Shown here piece by piece: positions 53,445 to 61,805 of a DNA stretch of 64,000 nucleotides (position 1 is the first letter of the stretch; every line of letters begins with the position of its first letter). A program made the translations under genes and the position numbers. The DNA comes from Thermaurantimonas sp046295455 (GTDB lineage Bacteria > Bacteroidota > Bacteroidia > Flavobacteriales > Schleiferiaceae). A model generated the notes under the pieces. The model worked only from the letters and a program-made list of their open reading frames with translations, was not told where the DNA came from and ran no database searches. The DNA lies in NCBI GenBank assembly GCA_046295455.1, contig JBKBNI010000004.1, positions 186,001 to 250,000 on the forward strand. The letters are read 5' to 3'.

Positions 53445-54452
53445 TTAATACTGTTTTGGAATAAATACACCTATCAATCCCGTCCCCTTGTCGCGAAGAG
53501 TAGGGTAGTCCAGAAAATCGATTAAAACAAGATGGTTTTTGATATCTGTTTGAAGCTTGTTTTTGATGATTTCGGGTAATATTTCCAAAGGATACTTGTC
53601 TGAATGGATCGGGATAAAGCTGTAGTCCCCATCCGGCAGCATATCGTTTTTAAATCCCGGAAAAGATCTTTTGTTTTCGAAAGGAAATCCAACATGTACA
53701 CTGAGCATGCTATCTCGATGCTCATGCAGCACTGCAACTAGATTTCCAAAGGGTGAAATACCTCTTTTCTTCATGAGGTCTTCAAGCTGTAATCCTACCT
53801 TTACGGCATCGGCAATCAGATTTTTAAAAGTAGTTTGGATGGATGTATATGTGAAATGGCGCATGTCAAAAGTTACATCCTGGAGCAGTATGTCCTTGTA
53901 TGGATTTTTTTCGGTAAAGCGCATTTCGGCCAGTTCTTTGAGTTTTTTGAGCCCCTGCTCATAGTCCATGCCGATGGCGCTTTCAAAGTCCGTAAACAGG
54001 AGCATGAGATTCAAAGGCCTTGGTATTCTTCCTTTGAAACCCCAGGAAATTACGACAGATTCAGGACTTTTGGTGTCGATGGTGATCCATGTTGGGTTAG
54101 TAGCTTTAAAAGGCTTCTCAAACCGGACTTCAAGATCGATCCGATCTGGTCTGATGGCGATAATTTTCTGTTGGCCCTGACCAGTTTCATCGTTTCCCTT
54201 CCATCGGTGGATGGAGCCAGGCATACCATCCTCCCCTTCGTAAGTCTCCTCCAACTGGGGATCGCGGTCGTGCCAAGGCGACCAATGGCGCATCTCTCTC
54301 AGATTTGAAATCATTGGAAATACAGTTTCATAATCGGCTTGTATTTCTATCGTACGTTCGACCTGGTACTCCGATCGTACCAACCATGCGGTTCCGTACA
54401 GAAGTACGATAAAGACGATAACAGCATATAGGAGTATTCTGGCAGTTTTCAT
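53445..54452 (-). CDS. Membrane-anchored SRPBCC protein with GyrI-like C-terminal half
   Basis: 335 residues from ATG 54452; the frame opens further upstream at 54482. One N-terminal transmembrane helix (about 5-22) anchors an SRPBCC (START/polyketide-cyclase-like) domain (about 28-170, with the motif HWSPWHDRDPQ). The C-terminal half (about 190-335) resembles a GyrI-like small-molecule-binding domain. Such proteins may sense hydrophobic ligands; no catalytic residue is visible. It has its own promoter match and is convergent with the exonuclease gene. Confidence 0.72.
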   Translation of the reverse strand: MKTARILLYAVIVFIVLLYGTAWLVRSEYQVERTIEIQADYETVFPMISNLREMRHWSPWHDRDPQLEETYEGEDGMPGSIHRWKGNDETGQGQQKIIAIRPDRIDLEVRFEKPFKATNPTWITIDTKSPESVVISWGFKGRIPRPLNLMLLFTDFESAIGMDYEQGLKKLKELAEMRFTEKNPYKDILLQDVTFDMRHFTYTSIQTTFKNLIADAVKVGLQLEDLMKKRGISPFGNLVAVLHEHRDSMLSVHVGFPFENKRSFPGFKNDMLPDGDYSFIPIHSDKYPLEILPEIIKNKLQTDIKNHLVLIDFLDYPTLRDKGTGLIGVFIPKQY

Positions 54453-54479
54453 CGAACAGAATTGCATTTTGGTGCAGAG

Positions 54480-54487
54480 CAAAGATA
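54480..54487 (-). promoter_or_regulatory. Predicted -7 element of the SRPBCC gene
   Basis: CAAAGATA on the plus strand reads TATCTTTG on the minus strand, an exact TAnnTTTG match 27 bp before the ATG at 54452. No clear -33 TTG is seen. Confidence 0.4.
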
Positions 54488-54535
54488 AATTTTATAGAAA
54501 AGCCGGGGATTTAGGGGGGTGTTTGGATGTGGGAG

Positions 54536-54570
54536 AAAAAAAATCCCTGTTCTGTACAGAACAGGGATTT
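54536..54570 (-). terminator. Rho-independent terminator after yajC
   Basis: A perfect 30-bp palindrome (54541-54570, arms AAATCCCTGTTCTG) is followed on the minus strand by eight T (plus-strand A-run 54536-54543). It lies 26 bp beyond the yajC stop, so it ends the leucine dehydrogenase-nusB-DUF1573-yajC transcript. Confidence 0.85.
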
Positions 54571-54595
54571 GTGGCAGGAGATACATTCAGGAGAA

Positions 54596-54961
54596 TTATT
54601 TCTTCTTCGCTTCTTCGGTTTCTTCTTTTTTGTTTCCCAGTATAGGTGCATTCAGGTCGTTGTAAATTTGTGAGAGCTCCTTGGAAACAGAATTTTTATT
54701 GATTTTTAAGCGGCTGTTTTCACTTTCGATGATCAGGTAATTGTCTCCTACCTCCTGGACTTTGCCATGGATCCCTGAAGCGGTTACAACGCGCATTCCC
54801 TTCACGATCGATTCAGCAAATTTTGATTCTTCTTTTTGTTTTTTTACCTGAGGTCGTATCATAAAAAAATACAATACCAGGATTAGCAGTAAGAAGGGAA
54901 GAAAAGAGCCCAGAGGAGAGGGTTGACCTTGTAAAAACACAGTGAAAAATAGGTGATTCAT
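54596..54961 (-). CDS. yajC: YajC, preprotein translocase accessory subunit
   Basis: 121 residues. A single N-terminal membrane helix (about 18-36, LPFLLLILVLYFFMIRPQ) is followed by the KKQKEE motif and a VTASGIHGKVQEVGDNYLIIE domain, both typical of YajC. YajC binds SecDF and assists the Sec translocon at the inner membrane. The charged Glu/Lys tail is variable. It is the last gene of the operon, 13 bp after DUF1573 and just before a strong terminator. Confidence 0.93.
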   Translation of the reverse strand: MNHLFFTVFLQGQPSPLGSFLPFLLLILVLYFFMIRPQVKKQKEESKFAESIVKGMRVVTASGIHGKVQEVGDNYLIIESENSRLKINKNSVSKELSQIYNDLNAPILGNKKEETEEAKKK

Positions 54962-54974
54962 TGAGCGTTTGATT

Positions 54975-55436
54975 TTATTGGTTGGATGATTTTTTGCTTA
55001 CAACTTCTGATGTGATTTTCAGAATTTTTGTATTGGGAATGGTGTTGGCGGTCAGCGTTACGGTCTTGTCCTGTCGGCCGGCGCGGTTGCTGCTGTCGAA
55101 AGATACTTTTATCACGCCCTTTTTTCCCGGCATGACCGGATCACGCGGATACTCCGGCACCGTGCAACCGCAGCTACCTTGTGCACTGGTGATGACAAGG
55201 GGAGCCTTTCCCGCGTTGGTAAATACAAATTCGTGAGTGACTACGGTGCCCTCTTCTATGATTCCGAAATCGTGTTCTTCCGATTCGAATTTGAAAACAG
55301 GTTGTTCGTCCGAAGTCACCACTTCCGTGGTCATACTGCCTGATTTGCGAATTTTACTGCTGGCGTTGTCGCATGCAGTCAGGAGCAAAAGCATTACTCC
55401 AAAAATTGTAATGTGACGGACTTTCATTGTGTGCAT
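54975..55436 (-). CDS. DUF1573 lipoprotein
   Basis: 153 residues from ATG 55436; ATG 55427 (MKVRHIT) is equally possible. The signal peptide ends in a lipobox (LLLLTAC), so the protein should be lipid-anchored. The rest is one DUF1573 immunoglobulin-like domain (about 45-150) with HDFGIIEEGTVVTHEFVFTN and the SCGCTVPEYP motif. The domain's role is not established. Position between nusB and yajC is common in Bacteroidota. Confidence 0.87.
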   Translation of the reverse strand: MHTMKVRHITIFGVMLLLLTACDNASSKIRKSGSMTTEVVTSDEQPVFKFESEEHDFGIIEEGTVVTHEFVFTNAGKAPLVITSAQGSCGCTVPEYPRDPVMPGKKGVIKVSFDSSNRAGRQDKTVTLTANTIPNTKILKITSEVVSKKSSNQ

Positions 55437-55448
55437 TTTTGTTTTTAA

Positions 55449-56381
55449 TTATTCTTGTAACAATCCTCTTCCAGTTTTGATTATGGCATTTTTTTCAGTG
55501 AGTTCGAGAGCAATTTTATCAATGATTCCATTGATGAAAATGCGGCTTTTAGGAGTTGAGTACAATTTTGACAAGTCGAGGTATTCGTTGATGGTCACTT
55601 TCAGCGGGATCTCTTCAAAATACATAAATTCACATATAGCCATTTTCATCAGAATCATATCAGATATATTGACTCTGTCCGGTTCCCAATTAGATATTTT
55701 ACCGACGATCAATTCTTCAAAAAAAGTATCGTTTTCGATGGTTTTTCGATACAGGTTTTCGGCCATTTCCCTATCTGAATCCTCTCTGAAAAGGTCTGCG
55801 ACAATGTCGGCTTTATCCTCCCATATGTTTTGCAAGGTTTGATAGACAAGCATTTGTACAGCCTCCAGTTCTTCTGACCAGTGAATGTTTTTGTCTTCAT
55901 ACAGCTGGTGCATGAGTTCGTTGGTCGCAAAGGAAGAGCTGTACAGAGACACAATGAATTCGAAATCGTTGAGCACGGAGGTGCCATTCATGTATGCTTT
56001 ATATACATCCGTTTTCAGCAAATCCTGAAAAATTCGCTGGATCAATTCACGGTCGTCTCCCCAGGATATTCTTCGTTTTTCGAAGAGCTGCCGAAGTTTT
56101 TTATCCTCGTCGAGGCGCAGAAGAATTTTATTGTTTACAAATCGCAAATTTGGATTCAGATCTTCAAAAGTGGGTTTTATTTTCTTCTTTCTGCGTTCAA
56201 TAAGGTCGATGTTAGCGTTTCGCAGTTCTGTGAGTCCTTTCAGTTCAAACAAATAATGGTCATAAATGGCCTCAAAACTCTTTAATAAATTGGATATGCC
56301 CGCAGATATATCGATCGGGCTATGGTGGTATGCATAGAGAGCCTGAAAGGTTTTGATGCGTATTTGTCGGCGCGTGAGCAT
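55449..56381 (-). CDS. nusB: NusB, transcription antitermination factor (long Bacteroidota form)
   Basis: 310 residues, about twice the length of E. coli NusB, as usual in this phylum. The start MLTRRQIRIKTFQALYAYHHSP matches the conserved N-terminal helix. The C-terminal half (about 180-300, NISDMILMKMAICEFMYFEEIPLKVTINEY followed by DLSKLYSTPKSRIFINGIID) is the canonical NusB core. NusB with NusE/S10 binds boxA RNA and supports rRNA transcription. It lies 9 bp after leucine dehydrogenase and 12 bp before DUF1573. Confidence 0.93.
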   Translation of the reverse strand: MLTRRQIRIKTFQALYAYHHSPIDISAGISNLLKSFEAIYDHYLFELKGLTELRNANIDLIERRKKKIKPTFEDLNPNLRFVNNKILLRLDEDKKLRQLFEKRRISWGDDRELIQRIFQDLLKTDVYKAYMNGTSVLNDFEFIVSLYSSSFATNELMHQLYEDKNIHWSEELEAVQMLVYQTLQNIWEDKADIVADLFREDSDREMAENLYRKTIENDTFFEELIVGKISNWEPDRVNISDMILMKMAICEFMYFEEIPLKVTINEYLDLSKLYSTPKSRIFINGIIDKIALELTEKNAIIKTGRGLLQE

Positions 56382-56390
56382 ATTTGGAGA

Positions 56391-57464
56391 TTAGACCATT
56401 AATTTTTTGTGTGAGAGAATGCGCTCTTTTGCTTTTTGATAAGCTGCCAAATGAGTGGAAATATTTTCCCTTTCGGCAATGTAAATCACTTCGAGAAGCG
56501 TGTGATAGATGTTTTCAGTACGGCGTAGAGCCTCTTCGCGGCTGTATTTTGCAATCTCGGAATAAACGTTTATCAAACCTCCTGCATTGATCAAAAAATC
56601 CGGACAATACAATATGCCGCGATCGTGAAGCATGGCTGCATGTCTGGTTTCGTCGGCCAATTGATTGTTTGCTGCGCCGGCCACGATCGAGCATCGCAGC
56701 GATGGGATGGTGTCGTCATTAAGTGTAGCACCTAAGGCGCATGGGGCATAGATATCCACCTCAGCTTCTGCGAAGGGTCCCCGGTAGGCTTTTGCGTGGA
56801 AGGTCCGAATGGCATGCTCTACCTTATCCGCGTACACATCTGCTACCCACACTTCTGCACCGGCATTGGTCAGGTGCTCCACAAGCGTCAGACCTACATT
56901 GCCGACACCTTGCACCAGGACCTTGCGGCCGGAGAGGTTTTCTGAGCCCCAGCGATATTTGGCTGCGGCCTTGATGCCCATGAATACACCGTATGCCGTC
57001 ACAGGACTTGGATCTCCGCTGCCACCCATTTCCACGGGTACACCGGTTACATAGTTGGTTACTTCTTTCACATATCGTATATCTTCCTCTTTGATACCCA
57101 CATCTTCTGCGGTAATGTATCTGCCTGAGAGGCTGTCTACATATCTACCAAAGGCACGCATCATATCAGGTGTCTTGTCTTTGCGGCTATCTGCAATGAT
57201 TACGGCTTTTCCACCTCCCAGATTCAGGCCGGCCAGAGAGGCCTTAAACGACATTCCTCTCGAGAGCCTCAATACGTCCCATAGGGCTATAGACTCATCC
57301 TCATAGGGCCACATGCGCGTACCCCCAAGTGCCGGCCCAAGGACGGTCGAGTGTATGCCAATAATAGCTTTGAGACCCGTTTCGGGATCGTGACAATAGA
57401 CGACTTGTTCGTGGTTGTCAAAGGATGGATGACTGAAAACAAGCCCATGAACTTTTTCTTGCAT
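56391..57464 (-). CDS. Leucine dehydrogenase (Glu/Leu/Phe/Val dehydrogenase family)
   Basis: 357 residues. It oxidatively deaminates branched-chain amino acids with NAD+. The N-terminal domain has GPALGGTRMWPY, Lys74 in MSFKASLAGLNLGGGKA and Lys86 in the GGGKA motif, positions matching the substrate-binding and catalytic lysines of leucine dehydrogenase. The NAD-binding domain begins VLVQGVGNVGLTLVEHL. The order leucine dehydrogenase-nusB-DUF1573-yajC beside a divergent ABC exporter recurs in Bacteroidota. The upstream divergent region holds an inverted repeat, so expression may be regulated. Confidence 0.9.
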   Translation of the reverse strand: MQEKVHGLVFSHPSFDNHEQVVYCHDPETGLKAIIGIHSTVLGPALGGTRMWPYEDESIALWDVLRLSRGMSFKASLAGLNLGGGKAVIIADSRKDKTPDMMRAFGRYVDSLSGRYITAEDVGIKEEDIRYVKEVTNYVTGVPVEMGGSGDPSPVTAYGVFMGIKAAAKYRWGSENLSGRKVLVQGVGNVGLTLVEHLTNAGAEVWVADVYADKVEHAIRTFHAKAYRGPFAEAEVDIYAPCALGATLNDDTIPSLRCSIVAGAANNQLADETRHAAMLHDRGILYCPDFLINAGGLINVYSEIAKYSREEALRRTENIYHTLLEVIYIAERENISTHLAAYQKAKERILSHKKLMV

Positions 57465-57495
57465 CTGTACTTAGTAATAAGACTTCGGTAGGTCG

Positions 57496-57520
57496 GTTTG
57501 TACTTTTGTAGTGTACAAAC
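57496..57520 (+). promoter_or_regulatory. Inverted repeat overlapping a predicted promoter (possible operator)
   Basis: GTTTGTAC (57496-57503) and GTACAAAC (57513-57520) are perfect 8-bp inverted repeats separated by 9 bp. TACTTTTG at 57501-57508, an exact TAnnTTTG -7 element for the ABC exporter gene, overlaps the left arm. A dimeric repressor bound here would block that promoter; no repressor gene is nearby. Confidence 0.45.
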
Positions 57521-57560
57521 GCTTATGGCAGCGAAAGTACAATACCCAATGGCAGTTCTT

Positions 57561-57568
57561 CAAATTTA
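57561..57568 (-). promoter_or_regulatory. Possible -7 element of the leucine dehydrogenase operon
   Basis: CAAATTTA reads TAAATTTG on the minus strand, an exact TAnnTTTG match. It implies a leader of about 90 nt that would contain the inverted repeat at 57496-57520. Confidence 0.35.
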
Positions 57569-57584
57569 TCGGTCTTAGCAAATC

Positions 57585-59372
57585 ATGAAAAACCTCGCAT
57601 ATCTCAATACATATATCTATCGCTACAAATGGCATTTTATTACGGGTACCCTGTTTGTGGCAATATCGGTGGTTTTTGGCATTTATCCGGCTCAGTACAT
57701 CCGGCTTAGTTTCAATGAGGTAGAACAAGTCTTGCTGCGCTATCAGTCCGGAAGTATCATTGACTATGCCATCTTGTCAAAAACCCTTCTCCGGTATGCC
57801 GCGGTGATCATTGGTGCATCGATTCTGAAGGGAGCCTTTACCTTCTTTATGAGGCAGACCATCATTGTGGCCAGCCGAAGGATAGAATACGACCTTAAAA
57901 ATGAGATTTATAACCATTACCAGAAATTGCATCTCGGTTTTTATCGTCAAAATTCTACCGGTGATCTGATGAACCGGATTTCCGAAGATGTAAGTCGGGT
58001 GCGCATGTACGTCGGACCGGCAGTAATGTATGGGATCAACGTACTGGTCACTCTGGCCATCGTCATCCCTATAATGCTGAGCATCAGCGTAAAGCTTACG
58101 TTTTATGTGTTGATTCCGCTGCCTGTATTGTCATATGTGATCTATCATGTCAGTCGGTTGATCAATGCCCGCAGCGAAGCTGTGCAGAGAAAGCTTTCCG
58201 AACTGAGTACCTTGGCTCAAGAGACGTTTTCGGGAATCCGTGTTATCAAGGCATTCTCCAAAGAACATTTTTTTTCGGAAATGTTTGCCGGTGCATCCAC
58301 TGAATACAGCGAAGTAAACGAACGCCTTTATAAGGTCAATGCGATGTTTATGCCCTTGGTGATGTTTTTGATAGGGCTCAGCACACTTATTACCTTGTAT
58401 GTGGGTGGTATGGAGGCATTGGCCGGACGTCTGACTACGGGAAATATCGCCGAATTTATCCTGTATGTCAACATGCTTACCTGGCCGGTTACTTCCATCG
58501 GTTGGGTCACATCGATTGTGCAGAGGGCCGAAGCATCTCAAATGCGCATCAACGAATTTCTGATGACTAAACCCGAGATCGTGAATCCTACGACTCAGCC
58601 ATTCCACTTCAGAGGCAAGGTCGAGTTTCGATCGGTCACAATGGTATATCTCGACAGCGGAGTCAAGGCGTTGGATAATGTAAGCTTTACCATTGAGCCG
58701 GGTTCGACCGTGGGACTGGTAGGTAAGACCGGCTCGGGCAAATCTACCGTTGCTTCATTGATTCTAAGACAGTATGACCCCACCTCGGGCCATATTTTGG
58801 TCGATGGCAAGGATCTGAGAACAGTCAATCTGGATGATTATCGAAAAAGCCTTGGAGTAGTCCCCCAGGATAGCTATCTCTTTTCAGATACCATATATAA
58901 CAATATCGGATTTGGTCTCGACGACCTCGACGATGAGCAGTGGATCACTGCATCTGCTGAATTAGCTGATCTGGATTCCAATATCCGGGATTTTCCGAAC
59001 GCATACCAAACCAAAGTGGGGGAAAGGGGTATTACCCTCTCAGGAGGCCAGAAGCAGCGTACGGCTCTGGCCCGAGCCATCGCCAGAAGACCGGTGTTGT
59101 ACATCCTGGACGATTGTCTGTCGGCAGTGGATACAGAGACGGAGGATCGGATACTGCGCAACATTCGCAAACTCACCAAAGGCACCACCACACTCATCAT
59201 ATCTCACAGGATATCTTCGATCAAAGATGCCGACAAGATCATCGTTTTGGACAAGGGACGAAAGGTGGAGGAGGGTACGCATCACCAACTTGTGGAGGCC
59301 GGTGGATATTATGCACGCATGTACCATCAGCAGGTACAGGCAGCTTCTATACCTGTCGATCTCGACGAGTAA
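57585..59372 (+). CDS. ABC exporter half (MsbA-like) with degenerate Walker B
   Basis: 595 residues: a six-helix transmembrane domain (about 15-310) fused to an ABC ATPase (about 345-580). Walker A is GKTGSGKST and the signature LSGGQKQR is normal. The residue after Walker B is Asp510 in LDDCLSAVD instead of the catalytic Glu. Heterodimeric exporters such as TM287/288 carry LDDC in the half with the weak ATPase site, so this protein probably pairs with another half-transporter; none is in the window. It may export lipids or drugs. The divergent region to leucine dehydrogenase holds a promoter and an inverted repeat. Confidence 0.9.
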   Translation: MKNLAYLNTYIYRYKWHFITGTLFVAISVVFGIYPAQYIRLSFNEVEQVLLRYQSGSIIDYAILSKTLLRYAAVIIGASILKGAFTFFMRQTIIVASRRIEYDLKNEIYNHYQKLHLGFYRQNSTGDLMNRISEDVSRVRMYVGPAVMYGINVLVTLAIVIPIMLSISVKLTFYVLIPLPVLSYVIYHVSRLINARSEAVQRKLSELSTLAQETFSGIRVIKAFSKEHFFSEMFAGASTEYSEVNERLYKVNAMFMPLVMFLIGLSTLITLYVGGMEALAGRLTTGNIAEFILYVNMLTWPVTSIGWVTSIVQRAEASQMRINEFLMTKPEIVNPTTQPFHFRGKVEFRSVTMVYLDSGVKALDNVSFTIEPGSTVGLVGKTGSGKSTVASLILRQYDPTSGHILVDGKDLRTVNLDDYRKSLGVVPQDSYLFSDTIYNNIGFGLDDLDDEQWITASAELADLDSNIRDFPNAYQTKVGERGITLSGGQKQRTALARAIARRPVLYILDDCLSAVDTETEDRILRNIRKLTKGTTTLIISHRISSIKDADKIIVLDKGRKVEEGTHHQLVEAGGYYARMYHQQVQAASIPVDLDE

Positions 59373-59391
59373 CAAAAACCTACCGTAAATA

Positions 59392-59422
59392 TTTGGGCGT
59401 TTGAGGTCGTGTTGTACATTTG
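59392..59422 (+). promoter_or_regulatory. Promoter of tRNA-Ser
   Basis: TTTG at 59392-59395 and TACATTTG at 59415-59422 are separated by exactly 19 bp, the classical Bacteroidota -33/-7 arrangement. The tRNA begins at 59459. This is the best promoter match in the window. Confidence 0.7.
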
Positions 59423-59458
59423 CGCTCCTGTTTTGATTCTGTTCTTAGAAATTATCAA

Positions 59459-59545
59459 GGTGAGGTGGGTGAGAGGCTTAAACCAACAGTTTGCTAAACT
59501 GTCGTGCCCGAAAGGGTACCGGGGGTTCGAATCCCCCCCTCACCG
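59459..59545 (+). tRNA. tRNA-Ser (anticodon GCU)
   Basis: An 87-nt class II tRNA. The acceptor stem GGTGAGG (59459-59465) pairs with CCTCACC (59538-59544) and the discriminator base is G. The anticodon stem ACAGT/ACTGT holds the loop TTGCTAA with anticodon GCT at 59493-59495, which reads AGC and AGU. A long variable arm (CCCGAAAGGG) and a T-arm with GTTCGAAT complete the serine tRNA features. CA follows the discriminator, so the gene does not encode a full CCA end. Confidence 0.96.
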
Positions 59546-59551
59546 CATTAT

Positions 59552-59572
59552 CTGAAGATGTGTGTTCTTCAG
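59552..59572 (+). terminator. Hairpin downstream of tRNA-Ser
   Basis: CTGAAGA (59552-59558) and TCTTCAG (59566-59572) form a 7-bp stem with a 7-nt loop just after the tRNA. The T-run that follows is poor, so termination strength is uncertain. Confidence 0.4.
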
Positions 59573-59581
59573 TTGTGGATT

Positions 59582-61000
59582 TCAATTGGTATTCTGAAGG
59601 TTAAATTCCTTAAATTTTTTGATTAAAAATTCCTCGGCTGCCTTTCGCTCGTTTGGGATGAGCCCATCTAATATTGCATCCTTAAGGCTTTCTTTAAGTA
59701 TTCCTACTGTTTTCGAGGGTTTTAATTCAAACATAGCCATGATATCGTCCCCTGAGAGGGGTGGCTGCCAGTTGCGCAGCCGGTCTTTTTCTTCAATAGC
59801 CCTAAATTTTTTCCTCAAAAGGGTGTAGTTATCTAAAAAGCTTTGTTTTTTATGTGGATTTTTAGTGGTAATATCCGATTCACAGAGAATCATAAGATCG
59901 TCGATATCATCGCCCGCTTCATAGAGAAGGCGTCTGATGGCCGAATCCGTTGTGCCCTCCTGGGTAAGCGCTGCTGGTCTAGAGCTCAGTGCAATCAGCT
60001 TCTGTACATAAGTGAGAGGCTGGCCTAAAGGCCATTTCATGCGTTCAAAAATTTTTTTTGACATGCGGCTTCCCACCAGTTCATGACCGTGAAAGGTCCA
60101 TCCGGACTCCGCATCGAGCCTTTTTGTCACAGGCTTACCGATGTCGTGCAGCAGGGCTGCGTATCGAAGCCAGAGGTTTTCCGAGCGCCTGGCCACATTG
60201 TCTACCACCTCGAGCGTGTGATAGAAGTTTTCCTTGTGATGGTGACCGTCTACTTCGTCCACACCATGTAACGCATGTACTTCAGGCAGGATGACTTTCA
60301 TCAGTCCGGACTCAAACATGAGCGAGAGCCCAACAGATGGCCTTGGGGATTGCATGATTTTGTGCAATTCATCGCTGATCCGTTCTGATGAGACGATGTT
60401 CATACGGTGTGCCTGAGAACGAATGCTTTCAAAAGTTGCGGGTTCAATTTTAAACTGAAGTTGTGCGGCAAATCGGATGGCTCTCATCATGCGAAGAGGG
60501 TCGTCGGAAAAGGTAATATCCGGGTTGAGAGGTGTTTTGATGATTCCCAGGCTCAAATGTGCAATCCCCCCGAAGGGATCGATCAGTTGGCCTTTTTTCG
60601 GGCCATTGAGGGAGACAGCCAGCGCATTGATGGTAAAATCCCTGCGGTTTTGGTCATCCTGCAGACTACCCTCTTCTACAACAGGCTTTCGGGAGTCGCG
60701 TTGATATGATTCTTTTCTGGCGCCTACAAATTCGACCTGAAAGTTTTTGTATGGAACCATTGCAGTTCCAAAATTTTTAAATACCACGAGGTCATCCAGT
60801 CTTCCCGTCGTGACGGCAAATTGCTCTGCAAGGGAAATACCACTGCCCACACATACAATGTCAATGTCAGATGGAAGGGGTCTTTTTAGTAAAAAATCTC
60901 TGACATATCCCCCGACTACATATGCTTCAACACTTAGTTCGTCAGCACACGTGCCTATCAGCTCAAAAACCTCGCCCTGAATGGCGTCGTTTAAATCCAT
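59582..61000 (-). CDS. CCA-adding/poly(A)-polymerase-type nucleotidyltransferase with HD domain
   Basis: 472 residues. The class II head has GGYVRD at residues 30-35 and the catalytic DID at 45-47, followed by RRDFTINALA and the neck motif DDPLRMMRAIRFAAQL. An HD phosphohydrolase-type domain follows (about 245-370, HHHKENFYHTLEVVDN and LLHDIGKP). It most likely adds the 3' CCA end to tRNAs, which the neighbouring tRNA gene lacks, but poly(A) polymerases share these motifs. A -7 element match lies just upstream. Confidence 0.9.
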   Translation of the reverse strand: MDLNDAIQGEVFELIGTCADELSVEAYVVGGYVRDFLLKRPLPSDIDIVCVGSGISLAEQFAVTTGRLDDLVVFKNFGTAMVPYKNFQVEFVGARKESYQRDSRKPVVEEGSLQDDQNRRDFTINALAVSLNGPKKGQLIDPFGGIAHLSLGIIKTPLNPDITFSDDPLRMMRAIRFAAQLQFKIEPATFESIRSQAHRMNIVSSERISDELHKIMQSPRPSVGLSLMFESGLMKVILPEVHALHGVDEVDGHHHKENFYHTLEVVDNVARRSENLWLRYAALLHDIGKPVTKRLDAESGWTFHGHELVGSRMSKKIFERMKWPLGQPLTYVQKLIALSSRPAALTQEGTTDSAIRRLLYEAGDDIDDLMILCESDITTKNPHKKQSFLDNYTLLRKKFRAIEEKDRLRNWQPPLSGDDIMAMFELKPSKTVGILKESLKDAILDGLIPNERKAAEEFLIKKFKEFNLQNTN

Positions 61001-61018
61001 CTGAAAAAATTAACGCTG

Positions 61019-61026
61019 CAAAAATA
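61019..61026 (-). promoter_or_regulatory. Predicted -7 element of the CCA-enzyme gene
   Basis: CAAAAATA reads TATTTTTG on the minus strand, an exact TAnnTTTG match 18 bp before the ATG at 61000. No spaced -33 element is seen. Confidence 0.4.
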
Positions 61027-61130
61027 CTTTATTCACAGCAGTCAGACATTTCTCTTAAATCTTTCGGATACTGCAAATGCATTATCAGGCACCAGGATAA
61101 TGATTTTTAATTTTGATTTAAAAATAAGAA

Positions 61131-61805
61131 ATGTTTATCCGGATTTTTTGTCTTTTAATATTATTTTTCTGTACAGAACTTGCTTTCTCACAGACACCTG
61201 TTTTATCAAAATTTGAAAATGGAAGTCGAAGAAAATGTCATCTTTACAACCCCTCTGCCGGAGATTCATTGATATATGATGTACAAATGGTCAACGGTGA
61301 TCAATATTTATTCAAAGTCTTTTTAAAAAATTACGATCCAACCGGTACGTCAGAAGATAAATATTGTGCAGTGATGGAGTGGATTTCTACATCTTCACAA
61401 GGAAAAAAAGGTACTGTATTTTTAACTTGTGACGGAATGATTGATGCAATTAAATATGTGAATTATTTCATGCCGGGAATTACAATATTAAATTCCAATT
61501 TTTCCTCAATTTTTTTATCAAAAAAATCGTATCTTGAAAGAGAGAAGCAATCCATATATATCGATAATGTAAAAGTGGATTTGTATGAAATCAAAGGTGC
61601 ACCAGTAGCTGATCTTTCTGTGAAAAATAAAAAGAAAAAATATACAATTGAAGCATATCGATTGGTTGACAATCCAAACTTAAATTATGCTGATTCTTCT
61701 TATACATCTGAATATGAAGTTTGGGTGCAGGCAAATGTGCGAAGCCCGCTAATCGTATATATGCGACTTCCCCAATTTTCTATTAAGTTATTAGAAATCA
61801 AATGA
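61131..61805 (+). CDS. Unknown exported protein, first of a three-gene cassette
   Basis: 224 residues with a clear signal peptide (MFIRIFCLLILFFC, ending AFSQ). The mature part is beta-rich and Lys/Tyr-rich, with two Cys near residues 36 and 79 and a third near 101. No family is recognised. The stop overlaps the lipoprotein ATG by 4 bp (ATGA). Base composition looks more AT-rich than the neighbouring housekeeping genes. Confidence 0.72.
   Translation: MFIRIFCLLILFFCTELAFSQTPVLSKFENGSRRKCHLYNPSAGDSLIYDVQMVNGDQYLFKVFLKNYDPTGTSEDKYCAVMEWISTSSQGKKGTVFLTCDGMIDAIKYVNYFMPGITILNSNFSSIFLSKKSYLEREKQSIYIDNVKVDLYEIKGAPVADLSVKNKKKKYTIEAYRLVDNPNLNYADSSYTSEYEVWVQANVRSPLIVYMRLPQFSIKLLEIK

Noticed and set aside
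54541..54570. Perfect 30-bp palindrome considered as an operator
   Set aside because: It is followed by eight T on the minus strand just after yajC, so a terminator explains it better.
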